64,000 nucleotides of DNA from Leptothoe kymatousa TAU-MAC 1615 (GTDB taxonomy: Bacteria; Cyanobacteriota; Cyanobacteriia; Phormidesmidales; Phormidesmidaceae): positions 1 to 64,000 of the forward strand of contig NZ_JADOER010000012.1 in NCBI RefSeq assembly GCF_018739865.1. The letters run 5' to 3'. Below are positions 8,133-15,921 of the stretch, one piece after another. Positions within the stretch are counted from its first letter, which is position 1. Each line of letters starts with the position of its first letter. The notes beneath the pieces were generated by a model. That model was not told the origin of the DNA, did no database searches, and worked only from the letters and a program-made list of their open reading frames with translations. The position numbers were made by a program, and so were the translations under genes.

Positions 8133-8513
8133 CTATTCGACGAGTTGCTTGAGGGCATAGCAGAGAATATCGGCAACCCGTGGGTCCTTGAGGGAGTAGT
8201 AGGCCAGTTTGCCGTCGTTGCGGTATTTCAAAATACTCAGGTCGCGTAGCTTCCGCAGGTGGTGGGAGGCGCTTGCCACCTTGATTTGTAGTAGGGACGC
8301 CACATCACAGACGCATAGCTCTTCGCCGTTGCGCAGGGCATACAAAATCTTTAGCCGTGACCGATCGGCTAGGGCCCCAAATAGAACTTGAGCCGATTCC
8401 AGCAAGTCGTCGCTGGGAAGCACCTGGCCGATCTGCTGGACTAACTCTTCGTTGAAGCAGCGGACTTGGCAGACATCATTTTTGGGTTTAGTCACAGATT
8501 TTGCAGGGTTCAT
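8133..8513 (-). CDS. ArsR/SmtB-family metal sensor of the alpha3N type
   Basis: 126 aa. A winged-helix repressor with N-terminal VCQVRC and the alpha3 motif ELCVCD, followed by recognition helix SASHHLRKLRDLS. The Cys pairs match the alpha3N site of CadC/AztR-type sensors (Cd, Pb, Zn). The alpha5 site is degenerate: where SmtB has DxH...HxxE this protein has DPRVADILCYALKQLVE without His. So only the thiolate-rich site should be functional. It probably represses the adjacent CDF exporter via the TTCAA-N7-TTAGAA repeats. A Fur/Zur-type box lies 102 bases upstream of its start, shared with divergent cobW. Confidence 0.88.
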   Translation of the reverse strand: MNPAKSVTKPKNDVCQVRCFNEELVQQIGQVLPSDDLLESAQVLFGALADRSRLKILYALRNGEELCVCDVASLLQIKVASASHHLRKLRDLSILKYRNDGKLAYYSLKDPRVADILCYALKQLVE

Positions 8514-8614
8514 CAGGTGCTATGGGTCCATTCTACTGATCTATGACTGGCCACACTCCGATTGCCATCGTCCCTAAAAGTTAATAAAGGGTAACGAGTC
8601 AACCTTTTGGCGGC

Positions 8615-8633
8615 AAGAATGATTATCATTCTT
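8615..8633. promoter_or_regulatory. Fur/Zur-family box upstream of cobW
   Basis: AAGAATGATTATCATTCTT is a perfect 9-1-9 palindrome sharing the core ATGATWATCAT with the two Zur boxes at 4839 and 35166. It lies 132 bases before the CobW-type GTPase start and 102 bases before the divergent arsR. Because the neighbour is a COG0523 GTPase, Zur is the likely regulator, but a Fur site cannot be excluded. Confidence 0.72.
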
Positions 8634-8764
8634 ATGCAATTATAACCAGGTAGCCATGCAATTACCCTGGCAGTGGCACCGGATAAAAGGCGAAATGTAA
8701 TGACGGTCAAGTCCTGATCGCATACTTCCACACATAGATAAACACCATTCAAAGGAGTCGATTC

Positions 8765-9742
8765 ATGGTCACCGAAGAAATCTACAACACCGTACCCGTC
8801 ACCGTTCTGACCGGCTATCTTGGCGCAGGTAAAACCACCCTGTTAAACCGCATCCTCACCCACGAGCATGGCAAAAAAGTAGCCGTCATCGTCAACGAAT
8901 TTGGCGAAGTGGGCATCGACAATCAGCTAGTCGTGGACGCCGATGAAGAAGTCTTTGAAATGAACAACGGCTGTATCTGCTGCACCGTGCGAGGGGACCT
9001 GATTCGCATCATTGGCAACCTGATGAAGCGCCGCGATAAATTTGACCATCTGGTAATTGAAACCACCGGACTGGCCGACCCCGCCCCCGTGATCCAAACC
9101 TTCTTTGTGGATGACGAAGTGCAGATGCAGACCCAGCTGGATGCGGTGGTAACGGTGGTGGATGCCCGCCACATCTGGCAGCATTGGGAAGCCGAAGAAG
9201 CCGTCGAGCAAATCGCCTTTGCAGACGTGATTTTGCTCAACAAGATTGACCTGGTCACAGAAGACGAACTAACCAAACTGGAACAGCGGATTCGGGGCAT
9301 GAATGCCCTAGCCAAAATCCACCGCACCCGTGATGCCCAAATTGAAATGGATGCCCTGCTGGGCGTTAGCGCCTTTGACCTGAATAAGGCCCTGCAAATC
9401 GACCCAGATTTCCTCGACGAAACCGCCCACGAACACGACGAAACCGTCGGTTCCGTTGCCCTAGTCGAGTCCGGCGAGCTGGACGGCGACAAACTAGAAG
9501 CCTGGATAGGCGAACTACTGCGGGAGCACGGACCCGATATTTTTCGCATGAAGGGCATTCTCAATATGGCCGGAGAAGATAATCGATTTGTCTTTCAAGG
9601 TATCCACATGTTGTTGGATGGTCGCCAGGATCGCCCCTGGAAACCGGATGAGACTCGTAAAAACGAACTCGTCTTCATCGGTCGTAACCTGGAGAACTTA
9701 AAGTTAGAAGAACGCTTCCGCGATTGTTTGGTAGCGAGCTAA
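8765..9742 (+). CDS. CobW/COG0523 GTPase metallochaperone
   Basis: 325 aa, canonical family architecture. Walker A GYLGAGKTTLL is at residues 16-26, switch VNEFGEVGID at 43-52, metal-binding GCICCT near residue 69, Walker B/switch IETTGLADPAP near 98, and the guanine-specificity motif NKIDL near 159. The CobW_C domain follows (FRMKGILNMAGEDNRFVFQG). An acidic/His segment (ETAHEHDETV) sits where other members have His loops. COG0523 proteins hydrolyse GTP to deliver zinc to client enzymes under zinc limitation. The upstream Fur/Zur-type box supports that role. Shine-Dalgarno AAAGGAG precedes ATG 8765. A small inverted-repeat element separates it from the WD40 gene. Confidence 0.92.
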   Translation: MVTEEIYNTVPVTVLTGYLGAGKTTLLNRILTHEHGKKVAVIVNEFGEVGIDNQLVVDADEEVFEMNNGCICCTVRGDLIRIIGNLMKRRDKFDHLVIETTGLADPAPVIQTFFVDDEVQMQTQLDAVVTVVDARHIWQHWEAEEAVEQIAFADVILLNKIDLVTEDELTKLEQRIRGMNALAKIHRTRDAQIEMDALLGVSAFDLNKALQIDPDFLDETAHEHDETVGSVALVESGELDGDKLEAWIGELLREHGPDIFRMKGILNMAGEDNRFVFQGIHMLLDGRQDRPWKPDETRKNELVFIGRNLENLKLEERFRDCLVAS

Positions 9743-9845
9743 TAGGCAACAACTTCTGCTTCGAATTTTATGCGCTGCATTTTTCGCAGACATCGATCCA
9801 GAACATTGATCATCGACCCCACCGTAACCCCGACCTATCGCTATT

Positions 9846-10068
9846 ACTCAGATCTTGCACTAATGTTGGTGGTGAGCCTCCAACCCACGCACGGTTCAAA
9901 ACCGAACGCTAATTGAGTGCTGTCGCTAAAGCGACAAAATCGGCTGAAAGCCTATGTATTTAGCTTTTGACGATTTCTTAACCCCTTTAATGGGTTTTGA
10001 TCCAATTAGCCCTGTTACTTTGAGTACAGGGCGAGATAACGCCACTCCGCCAGGTGCAAGATCTGAGT
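9846..10068. repeat. MITE-like element, copy 1 (15-bp terminal inverted repeats)
   Basis: Perfect 15-bp terminal inverted repeats, ACTCAGATCTTGCAC at 9846-9860 and its complement at 10054-10068, bound a 223-base non-coding segment. The interior is homologous, in opposite orientation, to 24727-24937: shared strings include AACGCTAATTGAG and CCAATTAGCC in the same order and spacing. Two related non-coding copies with inverted ends indicate a miniature transposable element. It occupies nearly all of the cobW-WD40 intergenic gap. Confidence 0.72.
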
Positions 10069-10094
10069 TTCCCCAACAATCTCCCTAGCCAGCA

Positions 10095-11177
10095 ATGCCC
10101 AGAAACATACTAAAAACAAAAAAGCATAAACCAACTGTACTCAAACCCCTGTGGGATACCCAACTTTCCGACTACGTAACCGCCATTGCCTGGTCCCCCG
10201 ACGGCACCCAACTCGCCGCCAGCTCTGGTGCAGGCGAGGTGCTACTCTACACCCCTGAAACAGGCGACTCTCAATGCCTACAAAGCGGCCAAGGAGAGTC
10301 CGTAGACGCCCTGGGCATCTCCGCCGATGGCAAATTTCTAGCCGCTGGCGGGCAGGCAGGGACAGTATGGATCTGGCAGCTTGATGGCGATGAGCCCGCA
10401 CTGCTAACCACCTTGGAGCATAAGCGGACCTGGATTGATCGGCTGCAGTGGCACCCCAGTGCTCCAGAGCTGGCCTTTAGCTTTGGTCGCTATGTGCAGG
10501 TGTGGCATGCGGTGGAACAAACGGTTGTTACCACCTTAAATTTTGAAGATTCGTCTGTGTTAAACCTGGCCTGGAATTTTCAGGGAACTCGGCTATCGCT
10601 GGGGGGAAACCAGAGCATTAAAACCTGGAAGTCCCAGGACTGGGATGAGGACCCGGTGGTGAGAGAAGTGGGCGGGGCTAGCGTGGCGGTGGCCTGGTCG
10701 CCGGATGGCAATTACCTGGCCTCAGGGAACAATGATCGCTCAGTGTTGGTGTGGGCAGCGGATCATCCTTCTCCTTGGCGGATGCAGGGGTTTCCTGGCA
10801 AGGTGCGACAGTTGGCCTGGTCGCAACCGACGGTGCGGGATGCGCCATTGCTGGCTTCGGCCAGTGCTGAGGGTGTGGTGGTGTGGACCAAGGCGGCGAA
10901 GGAAGCGGAAGGTTGGAATCCTAAGGTGTTGGAGGACCATGAGGGCATGGTGCGGGCCATTGGATTTCGGCCCGGTGAGTTGTTGCTGGCCTCTGCGGCC
11001 GCGGATGGTTGTTTGTATTTGTGGCAAAAGGCTAAGCGGATTGCGCAACGGTTGGAAGGGGGCGCTGGTTTTTCGTGTTTGGCCTGGTCTGGGCAGGGCG
11101 ATCGCTTAGCGGCTGGGGGTAGTGATGGGGAATTGTGGGTGTGGACTGAAATGACGAAAGGGAAAGGGTTTAAATAG
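10095..11177 (+). CDS. WD40 repeat protein
   Basis: 360 aa with about seven WD40 blades and no signal peptide. Clear repeats include VTAIAWSPDGTQLAASSGAG, VDALGISADGKFLAAGGQAG, VAVAWSPDGNYLASGNNDRS (ending in VLVWA), FRPGELLLASAAADGCLYLW and LAWSGQGDRLAAGGSDGELW. This fits a single seven-bladed cytoplasmic propeller used as a protein-interaction scaffold. It is downstream of and co-directional with cobW, with only the MITE between, so it may have been in the same transcript and could act with the CobW GTPase. The client is unknown. Confidence 0.85.
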   Translation: MPRNILKTKKHKPTVLKPLWDTQLSDYVTAIAWSPDGTQLAASSGAGEVLLYTPETGDSQCLQSGQGESVDALGISADGKFLAAGGQAGTVWIWQLDGDEPALLTTLEHKRTWIDRLQWHPSAPELAFSFGRYVQVWHAVEQTVVTTLNFEDSSVLNLAWNFQGTRLSLGGNQSIKTWKSQDWDEDPVVREVGGASVAVAWSPDGNYLASGNNDRSVLVWAADHPSPWRMQGFPGKVRQLAWSQPTVRDAPLLASASAEGVVVWTKAAKEAEGWNPKVLEDHEGMVRAIGFRPGELLLASAAADGCLYLWQKAKRIAQRLEGGAGFSCLAWSGQGDRLAAGGSDGELWVWTEMTKGKGFK

Positions 11178-11270
11178 AGTGGCTTAATCCCTTAGACAAC
11201 ATCCTCAAGTTCCAGAGCTAGACAATAAAAAAGGCTACCAGTTCTATGCATAAGGGGAGCCCACAACAAT

Positions 11271-11306
11271 GCTGGATAAGCTACAACAATGTGGAGCTTA
11301 TCCAGC
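11271..11306. terminator. Strong hairpin between convergent WD40 and His-rich genes
   Basis: GCTGGATAAGCT (11271-11282) and AGCTTATCCAGC (11295-11306) form a perfect 12-bp stem between two convergent genes. There is no T-run on either side, so it is at best a factor-dependent or processing structure. The loop and flank carry a direct repeat, ACAACAATG. Confidence 0.45.
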
Positions 11307-11368
11307 AAATCTGGTATTGAATTTCAAGTTAACGAGACAACAATTACTAAATTGCTAAATCATTTAGT

Positions 11369-11719
11369 TCAGCTAGCCACCAGTTCCACTGGACCATGGT
11401 TATCGCAGTGGCCGTCATGTTGATAGTGCAGGTGACCATCCACGATGTAGCACACATGGTCACCATGGGGGACTGCTTCATGGCCACAGCCATGTCCATG
11501 GACATGGTTGCTATCATGCCCCGTGCAGTTATGGCCCTCAGTACAGGCGTCTGGGTTGATATCAGTCACCTCGATCACATGCTCATCCACATGATCTCCA
11601 TGGGGATGGTGCAGATGGCCATCGTGGAGATAATCGATGTGGTCACCATGTTTGATGGCCGTGTGACCACAGCCTGGACCATGGGCATGGTCGTGATTCT
11701 CATGAATTGTACAAACCAT
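11369..11719 (-). CDS. Histidine-rich metal-binding protein with internal duplication
   Basis: 116 aa from ATG 11719, chosen because GGAGG sits five bases upstream. Roughly a quarter of residues are His. It consists of two tandem halves: HAHGPGCGHTAIKHGDH (then DYLHDGHLHHPHGDHVDEH) and HVHGHGCGHEAVPHGDH (then CYIVDGHLHYQHDGHCDNH). Each half has the GCGH, HGDH and DGHLHY elements. No signal peptide or membrane segment is visible, so it is likely cytosolic. It faces an SmtB-like sensor across two SmtB-type operators, the arrangement of smtA-smtB metallothionein loci. It is probably a zinc-excess buffer or storage protein. A frameshifted single-unit relative lies at 41458-41606 in the zinc-uptake cluster. 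Confidence 0.8.
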   Translation of the reverse strand: MVCTIHENHDHAHGPGCGHTAIKHGDHIDYLHDGHLHHPHGDHVDEHVIEVTDINPDACTEGHNCTGHDSNHVHGHGCGHEAVPHGDHVCYIVDGHLHYQHDGHCDNHGPVELVAS

Positions 11720-11774
11720 CGTCGCCTCCAATCATTGTGAATTTTGGATATTTATTCGCCCGGTGTAGGGCCTA

Positions 11775-11831
11775 ACACCTGAACACTTGTTCATGTATTT
11801 AACCCTAACACATGTACAGGTATTCAGGTGT
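11775..11831. promoter_or_regulatory. Pair of SmtB/ZiaR-type operators in a divergent promoter
   Basis: Operator 1 at 11775-11796 contains TGAACACTTGTTCA, the classic SmtB imperfect repeat TGAACA...TGTTCA. Operator 2 at 11808-11831 is ACACATGTACA, GG, TATTCAGGTGT, an inverted repeat of the same type. The outer ends, CCTAACACCTGAA (11771-11783) and TTCAGGTGTTAGG (11823-11835), are exact complements. The sites lie between the His-rich gene (minus) and the SmtB-like gene (plus). They argue that translation of the sensor starts downstream of 11831. Confidence 0.8.
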
Positions 11832-11835
11832 TAGG

Positions 11836-12282
11836 ATGGGCAAGCTTGATATTTCCCAAGAATTCGCCATAAATGTTGGATGTACCTTTGATCCTATGAC
11901 CTCTGAACAGTCCGCCAAGCCCCCCTCCTCCGGCCTATCGGGGACTCAGGGCGATCTCCATAAGGATGGAGGCTTGCCGATTCAGCAAATTCTGAGTCTG
12001 GAAAAGGCACAGCGAATGGCAGAATTCTTTGGAGTTCTTGGCGACCCCAACCGCTGGCGCATTTTGTCAGCCCTGGCTTTGCAATCAATGCGGGTGAGTG
12101 ATTTGGCCGCAGCCGTGGAGATGACAGATTCTGCAGTCTCTCACCAATTGCGGGTCTTACGCACCATGAGACTTGTGGGTTATGTCAAGCAAGGGCGAAA
12201 TGTTATTTACTGTCTTAAGGATCAACATATTTTTAATCTGTATCGCGAAGCGTCTGAACATATTGATGAGCCAGAAGATTGA
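11836..12282 (+). CDS. smtB: SmtB-like zinc sensor repressor (alpha5 type)
   Basis: 148 aa from ATG 11836. An ATG at 11812 lies inside the operator and is unlikely; ATG 11896 would give 128 aa, nearer SmtB's 122. The core is close to SmtB: MAEFFGVLGDPNRWRILSAL, recognition helix DSAVSHQLRVLRTMRLVGYV and KQGRNVIYCL. The alpha5 zinc site is complete, DQH...HIDE (SmtB: DHH...HLQE). The alpha3 Cys is absent, as allowed for SmtB-type zinc sensors. One N-terminal Cys (VGCTFDP) is present upstream of 11896. SmtB releases DNA on binding zinc, so it should derepress the divergent His-rich protein in zinc excess. Confidence 0.9.
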   Translation: MGKLDISQEFAINVGCTFDPMTSEQSAKPPSSGLSGTQGDLHKDGGLPIQQILSLEKAQRMAEFFGVLGDPNRWRILSALALQSMRVSDLAAAVEMTDSAVSHQLRVLRTMRLVGYVKQGRNVIYCLKDQHIFNLYREASEHIDEPED

Positions 12283-12621
12283 AGTCGGAAGGCGGAAAGG
12301 GAGGGTGTTTCGTACCAATGGAGCCGTCCGCTGGCATCGGCAGTAAAATGGATACATTGAAGCCGATCCATCCAACTTGGCGAGATATACTACGAACAAT
12401 CAGCATATGCGGTTCCTGGTTGAGATGAATAAATTTTGGTGGTGTAAGTGAGTGGTGAATCGTGAATCGTGAGTGGAATGTATTCAATCCATTTGAGAAA
12501 CGCTATATCCACCCTGTTTCAGGTAGCTAGACTGGAACATTCGCTCTAATAAGAGTTTTTCTGTATAGTACAAATGTTCGATGCTGTGTGATAAAATCAT
12601 CGAACGGATGGGATTATACAA
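12283..12621. other. Intergenic stretch with a simple repeat and an 8-bp inverted repeat
   Basis: 12449-12476 holds a GTGAATCGTGAATCGTGAG-like simple repeat, echoed in complement by the CACTCACCACT run at 38343-38371. GTTCGATG (12576-12583) and CATCGAAC (12598-12605) form an inverted repeat just upstream of the glutathione transferase start, a possible operator. No gene is seen. Confidence 0.4.
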
Positions 12622-13209
12622 ATGAAGCACTACTTCAACCCGATGAGCCGGGCCTTGACGTCTGACTGGATGCTTAAGGAACTCGACGCCGAGCACGAAA
12701 GGATCGTCATCGATATCCAATCCGGTGAGCAAAACTCGCCCGAGTACCGGGCCATCAACCCCATGGGCAAAGTCCCCACCCTCGTCGATGGCGACGCTGT
12801 TATCACCGAAGCTGCCGCGATTTGTGCATATCTGGCTGATAAGTTTGCCGAGAAGGGGTTTGCACCATCTCCTGGCTCACCAGAGCGCGGCAGATACTAT
12901 CGGTATCTCTTCTTTCCGGGGACCACCCTTGAGCCGCTGCTGTCGATCACCTCGCTTGGGATCAAGGATATTAAGCCGTACACCATGGGGTGGGGTGATA
13001 TGCCGCGGGCTATGGCCGCAGTCGAGTCGATGACACCGGTTACCGGCTGGGCACTCGGGGAAACGTTCACTGCAGCAGATGTTGTCTTTGGTGGTACGCT
13101 CGCATTCTTTTGCGGCTTCAATATGATGACGGCATCGCCAAAGGTTGCGAGTTACGTCGAGCGACTCAAATCGCGAACAGCCTACCAGGAGAGCCACGTA
13201 GGTTTCTGA
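12622..13209 (+). CDS. Glutathione S-transferase family protein
   Basis: 195 aa. The N-terminal thioredoxin-like half has KHYFNPMSRA, the conserved cis-Pro segment INPMGKVPTLVDG (residues 47-59) and the glutathione-contacting pair VITEAAAICAYLAD. The C-terminal half is helical with the GETFTAADVVFGG folding motif near residue 150. It is a cytosolic GST, likely detoxifying electrophiles. The nearest family resemblance is to proteobacterial GSTs, so transfer is possible, but that is an impression only. It stands alone between the SmtB-like gene and the metal ATPase. An 8-bp inverted repeat lies 17 bases before the start. Confidence 0.88.
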   Translation: MKHYFNPMSRALTSDWMLKELDAEHERIVIDIQSGEQNSPEYRAINPMGKVPTLVDGDAVITEAAAICAYLADKFAEKGFAPSPGSPERGRYYRYLFFPGTTLEPLLSITSLGIKDIKPYTMGWGDMPRAMAAVESMTPVTGWALGETFTAADVVFGGTLAFFCGFNMMTASPKVASYVERLKSRTAYQESHVGF

Positions 13210-13542
13210 TTGCTGAATGTCGATCTGTTATGTATAACCAAAATGAACAATTGACATGGGTCTGCATTTAAGTGGGTGAACTCAATCTTTTATAAGATAT
13301 GAACAGGCATTTTGACTTCGCGTTTTTTGCCCCCAAACCCCCAATTCTGGGGGCTTTGAGTCTAGTCTCCCCCAGGATATAGCCCAAGGGGCATTCAAGA
13401 AAGGAAAAAGGGGCCTCGACATCTGATAGCTCATCGGGTCAACCTACTTAGTCAACAAAACCCATGGATTAGGGTTGGCGGAGAAAACGGCTAAACAAAC
13501 GGAGTCTGATTGGACAAAAAACAGATAATTTTTGTCTTCTCT
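13210..13542. other. Intergenic stretch with a dispersed palindromic repeat
   Basis: Around 13328-13376 is a C/G-rich palindromic repeat (GCCCCCAAACCCCCAATTC then TGGGGGCTTTGAGTC) that recurs in complement at 39278-39335. The rest shows no gene. Both genes flanking this gap point towards it, so it probably also holds their transcription ends. Confidence 0.5.
13328..13376. repeat. Dispersed CCCCCAA/TTGGGGG palindromic repeat, copy 1
   Basis: The segment GCCCCCAAACCCCCAATT-Y-TGGGGGCTTTGAGTC-W-AGTC matches the reverse complement of 39278-39335 with only a few differences. The self-complementary CCCCCAA...TTGGGGG core can fold. This is a non-coding dispersed repeat. Confidence 0.65.
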
Positions 13543-15501
13543 TTAGCTTGCTTTCTTTAACCCATCAACCAGCAACAACCGCAAGCCACTCAACGTGACC
13601 AGCACTGTGGAGCCTTCATGGCCTAGCACACCAAAGGGGAGTGTGATATTGCCTGCAAAATTCAGAATTAACAAAATCACGACAAAACTTAGGGCAAAGA
13701 CAATATTTTGCTTGACGATGCGCTGGGCGCGACGACCCAAACGAATCGCGTGTTCTAACCGCTCCAGGCGATCGCCCATCAAGACAATATCAGCGGTTTC
13801 TAGGGCCACATCGCTACCCGCCGCCCCCATGGCAATGCCAACGGTGGCCTGGGCCAGGGCTGGGGCATCGTTGATGCCATCGCCAACCATGGCAACGGTG
13901 TGATACTGCTGTTGAAGTTTACGAATCACGTCGACTTTATCTTCGGGTAACAGGTCTGCGTAAACCTGATTAACCCCGACTTGCTCAGCGATGCTGTTGG
14001 CGGTGCGGGGATTGTCCCCCGTCAGCATGACCACATGCTCTACGCCCAACTGTTTGAGGTGGGCTACCGCCTGGGCAGCGGCAGGTCGTACCCTATCCGC
14101 CACGGCAATCAGTCCCAACAGGTCTCCGGCCTGGGCAACCCAGACCACCGTTGTACCCTCGGATTCCCATTGCTGGCTTTGTTCTAGCCAATGGGGCGAA
14201 ATGTTGTTTACCTGGGTGCGAACAAAGTCCGCTTTACCGACGGCGGTGCTCTGACCGTCCAGATCGGCGGTGATGCCCTGTCCGGCCTGGGCCTGGCCGT
14301 TGGTGGCTGTGGTCCAGGTTAGGTTTTGTTGGCGGGCTGCCTGCACAATGGCTTCGCCAATGGGATGTTCCGATAGACTCTCTAGGGCGGCGGCTACCTG
14401 GAGCAGTTGGGTGGAGTCGGGCTGCGCTGCTAGGACGTTTACAACTTGCAGGTGGCCTGTGGTGAGGGTACCGGTTTTATCAAAGGCTATTGCCCGCACC
14501 CGTCCAATTTGTTCTAACTGGGCTCCATTCTTAAACAAAATGCCTCGGCGGGCTCCGTTGGCAATGCCCGATAGCAGGGTGGGCATAATCGAGGCCATCA
14601 GGGCGCAGGGGGAGGCCACCACTAGAAAAATCAGGGCTCGATAAATGGTTTCTTCCCAGGTCCATCCCAACAGAAACGGCGGTAGTATGGCCAGCAGTAT
14701 GCCACCGATAACAATTACTTTGGCGTAGCCCCGCTCAAACCGTTCGATAAATTCTTGGGAGGGGGGCGCTTCTGTCTGGGCCTGTTGCACCAGCCGGATT
14801 ACCCGCTGAATTAGGCTGCTTTCTGGCGGTTGATGCAGCTGAATCCGCAGGGCTCCGTGGCCATTTAGCGTACCGGCAAAGACTTCATCGCCAATGGTTT
14901 TGTCTACGGGCACAGATTCTCCTGTAATGGAAGCCTGGTTGAGGATACTGGCGCCGTCTACCACCGTGCCATCGGTGGGTACCAGTTCGCCCGGCTTGAC
15001 CAAGATGAGATCGCCCACCTTAAGACTATCAATGGGGACGGTGCGCTCCTGCCCGTGGTTCACCAGTCGGGCGGTATCTGCCGTTAAGCCCATCAGCCCC
15101 TGGATGCTGCGTTCGGTGCGCTGCATGGCGTAGCCTTCTAACGCGCCACTGATGGCAAAGATCAAGATCAGGACTGCGCCATCGACGATCAGGTAGTATT
15201 CTTGCCGCCATAGCCCCAAACTGGCCGCGCCCAGAGCTGCCACAATCATGAGTAAATCGACGTCTAGCTCGTTTTCTTGTAGCAGGGTGGTGAGGCCGTC
15301 ACGGGCGCTGTCGAATCCGCCGATGACGTAGGCTGCGGTGAGGATAAAAAGGCCGCCGCCTACCCAGCCAAAGTTGAGGGATTGCCAGCCTAGTAAGACC
15401 AGGATGGCACATGCGATCGCGGCGACTGCTTCGGGGTGGTGTTTGAATAAAGCTTTGAATGAGGCCGAGAGACGCGGCGGTGCAAAGGCGTTGGCAGCCA
15501 T
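13543..15501 (-). CDS. P1B-4-type heavy-metal transporting ATPase
   Basis: 652 aa. Hallmarks in order: actuator TGES near residue 193, membrane metal-site motif ASPCAL near 297 (SPC, not CPC), phosphorylation DKTGT near 340, the HP motif SEHPIG near 378, hinge GDGINDAPAL near 543, and HEGST near 629 in the last membrane region. SPC together with HEG(G/S)T in TM8 defines subgroup P1B-4 (CoaT/CtpD/ZosA-like), which exports Co, Zn or Fe. No N-terminal metal-binding domain is present, as in many P1B-4 pumps. A perfect 14-2-14 palindrome lies 38 bases upstream, resembling a MerR/CoaR-type operator, but no MerR gene is in the window. Confidence 0.9.
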   Translation of the reverse strand: MAANAFAPPRLSASFKALFKHHPEAVAAIACAILVLLGWQSLNFGWVGGGLFILTAAYVIGGFDSARDGLTTLLQENELDVDLLMIVAALGAASLGLWRQEYYLIVDGAVLILIFAISGALEGYAMQRTERSIQGLMGLTADTARLVNHGQERTVPIDSLKVGDLILVKPGELVPTDGTVVDGASILNQASITGESVPVDKTIGDEVFAGTLNGHGALRIQLHQPPESSLIQRVIRLVQQAQTEAPPSQEFIERFERGYAKVIVIGGILLAILPPFLLGWTWEETIYRALIFLVVASPCALMASIMPTLLSGIANGARRGILFKNGAQLEQIGRVRAIAFDKTGTLTTGHLQVVNVLAAQPDSTQLLQVAAALESLSEHPIGEAIVQAARQQNLTWTTATNGQAQAGQGITADLDGQSTAVGKADFVRTQVNNISPHWLEQSQQWESEGTTVVWVAQAGDLLGLIAVADRVRPAAAQAVAHLKQLGVEHVVMLTGDNPRTANSIAEQVGVNQVYADLLPEDKVDVIRKLQQQYHTVAMVGDGINDAPALAQATVGIAMGAAGSDVALETADIVLMGDRLERLEHAIRLGRRAQRIVKQNIVFALSFVVILLILNFAGNITLPFGVLGHEGSTVLVTLSGLRLLLVDGLKKAS

Positions 15502-15538
15502 AGTGATCTGTTACGTAGGATACTATCTGCCAGTTTAA

Positions 15539-15568
15539 AACCTTAACATTGATGTCAATGTTAAGGTT
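15539..15568. promoter_or_regulatory. Perfect 14-2-14 palindrome upstream of the metal ATPase (MerR/CoaR-type operator)
   Basis: AACCTTAACATTGA and TCAATGTTAAGGTT are exact complements separated by two bases, 38 bases before the ATPase ATG. The size and the embedded TTGACA-like element fit operators of MerR-family activators such as CoaR that twist a long-spaced promoter. The regulator gene is not nearby. Confidence 0.68.
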
Positions 15569-15921
15569 GCGGTTGGATTTTGATGATTAAGCTTGATGTG
15601 GATGCTCAGCAATGGTCCATAGTTGCCCGAGGGCGATTGGTGGAGGTCGGATTATGTAAAAAGGTGATGCGCTAGTAAGTTTCGCGGTGGGTGGGGTGGG
15701 CACAGGAAAAATGTGTTTATCTGGATCTGAAATCAGGAAAACTTACTGAGAGAACTCGGCAACTACACTGAAAAAGTCGATTTTATCAAGAGTTTAGACA
15801 GTCATATCATTAACTTTTATTTTTAACAAGTTTTATTGGTCTCTTAAATGCTAAAATTTCGAGCTGCTACACATTTTTTCATGTCGTAGTTGTTCAATAT
15901 CAAAGTTGTGGTCATTTATCT
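15569..15921. other. Left edge of the AT-rich island, no gene seen
   Basis: 353 bases. Composition shifts from GC-rich to AT-rich at about 15.75 kb, just before hsdM. No attachment site, tRNA fragment or mobile gene is visible. The hsdM promoter should lie in 15800-15900. Confidence 0.4.

Noticed and set aside
9724..9912. Short plus-strand frame after cobW
   Set aside because: It overlaps the end of cobW and the MITE and has no recognisable product.
11396..11740. Met-rich frame opposite the His-rich gene
   Set aside because: Antisense of a His-rich coding strand always gives Met/Val-rich frames; no Shine-Dalgarno.
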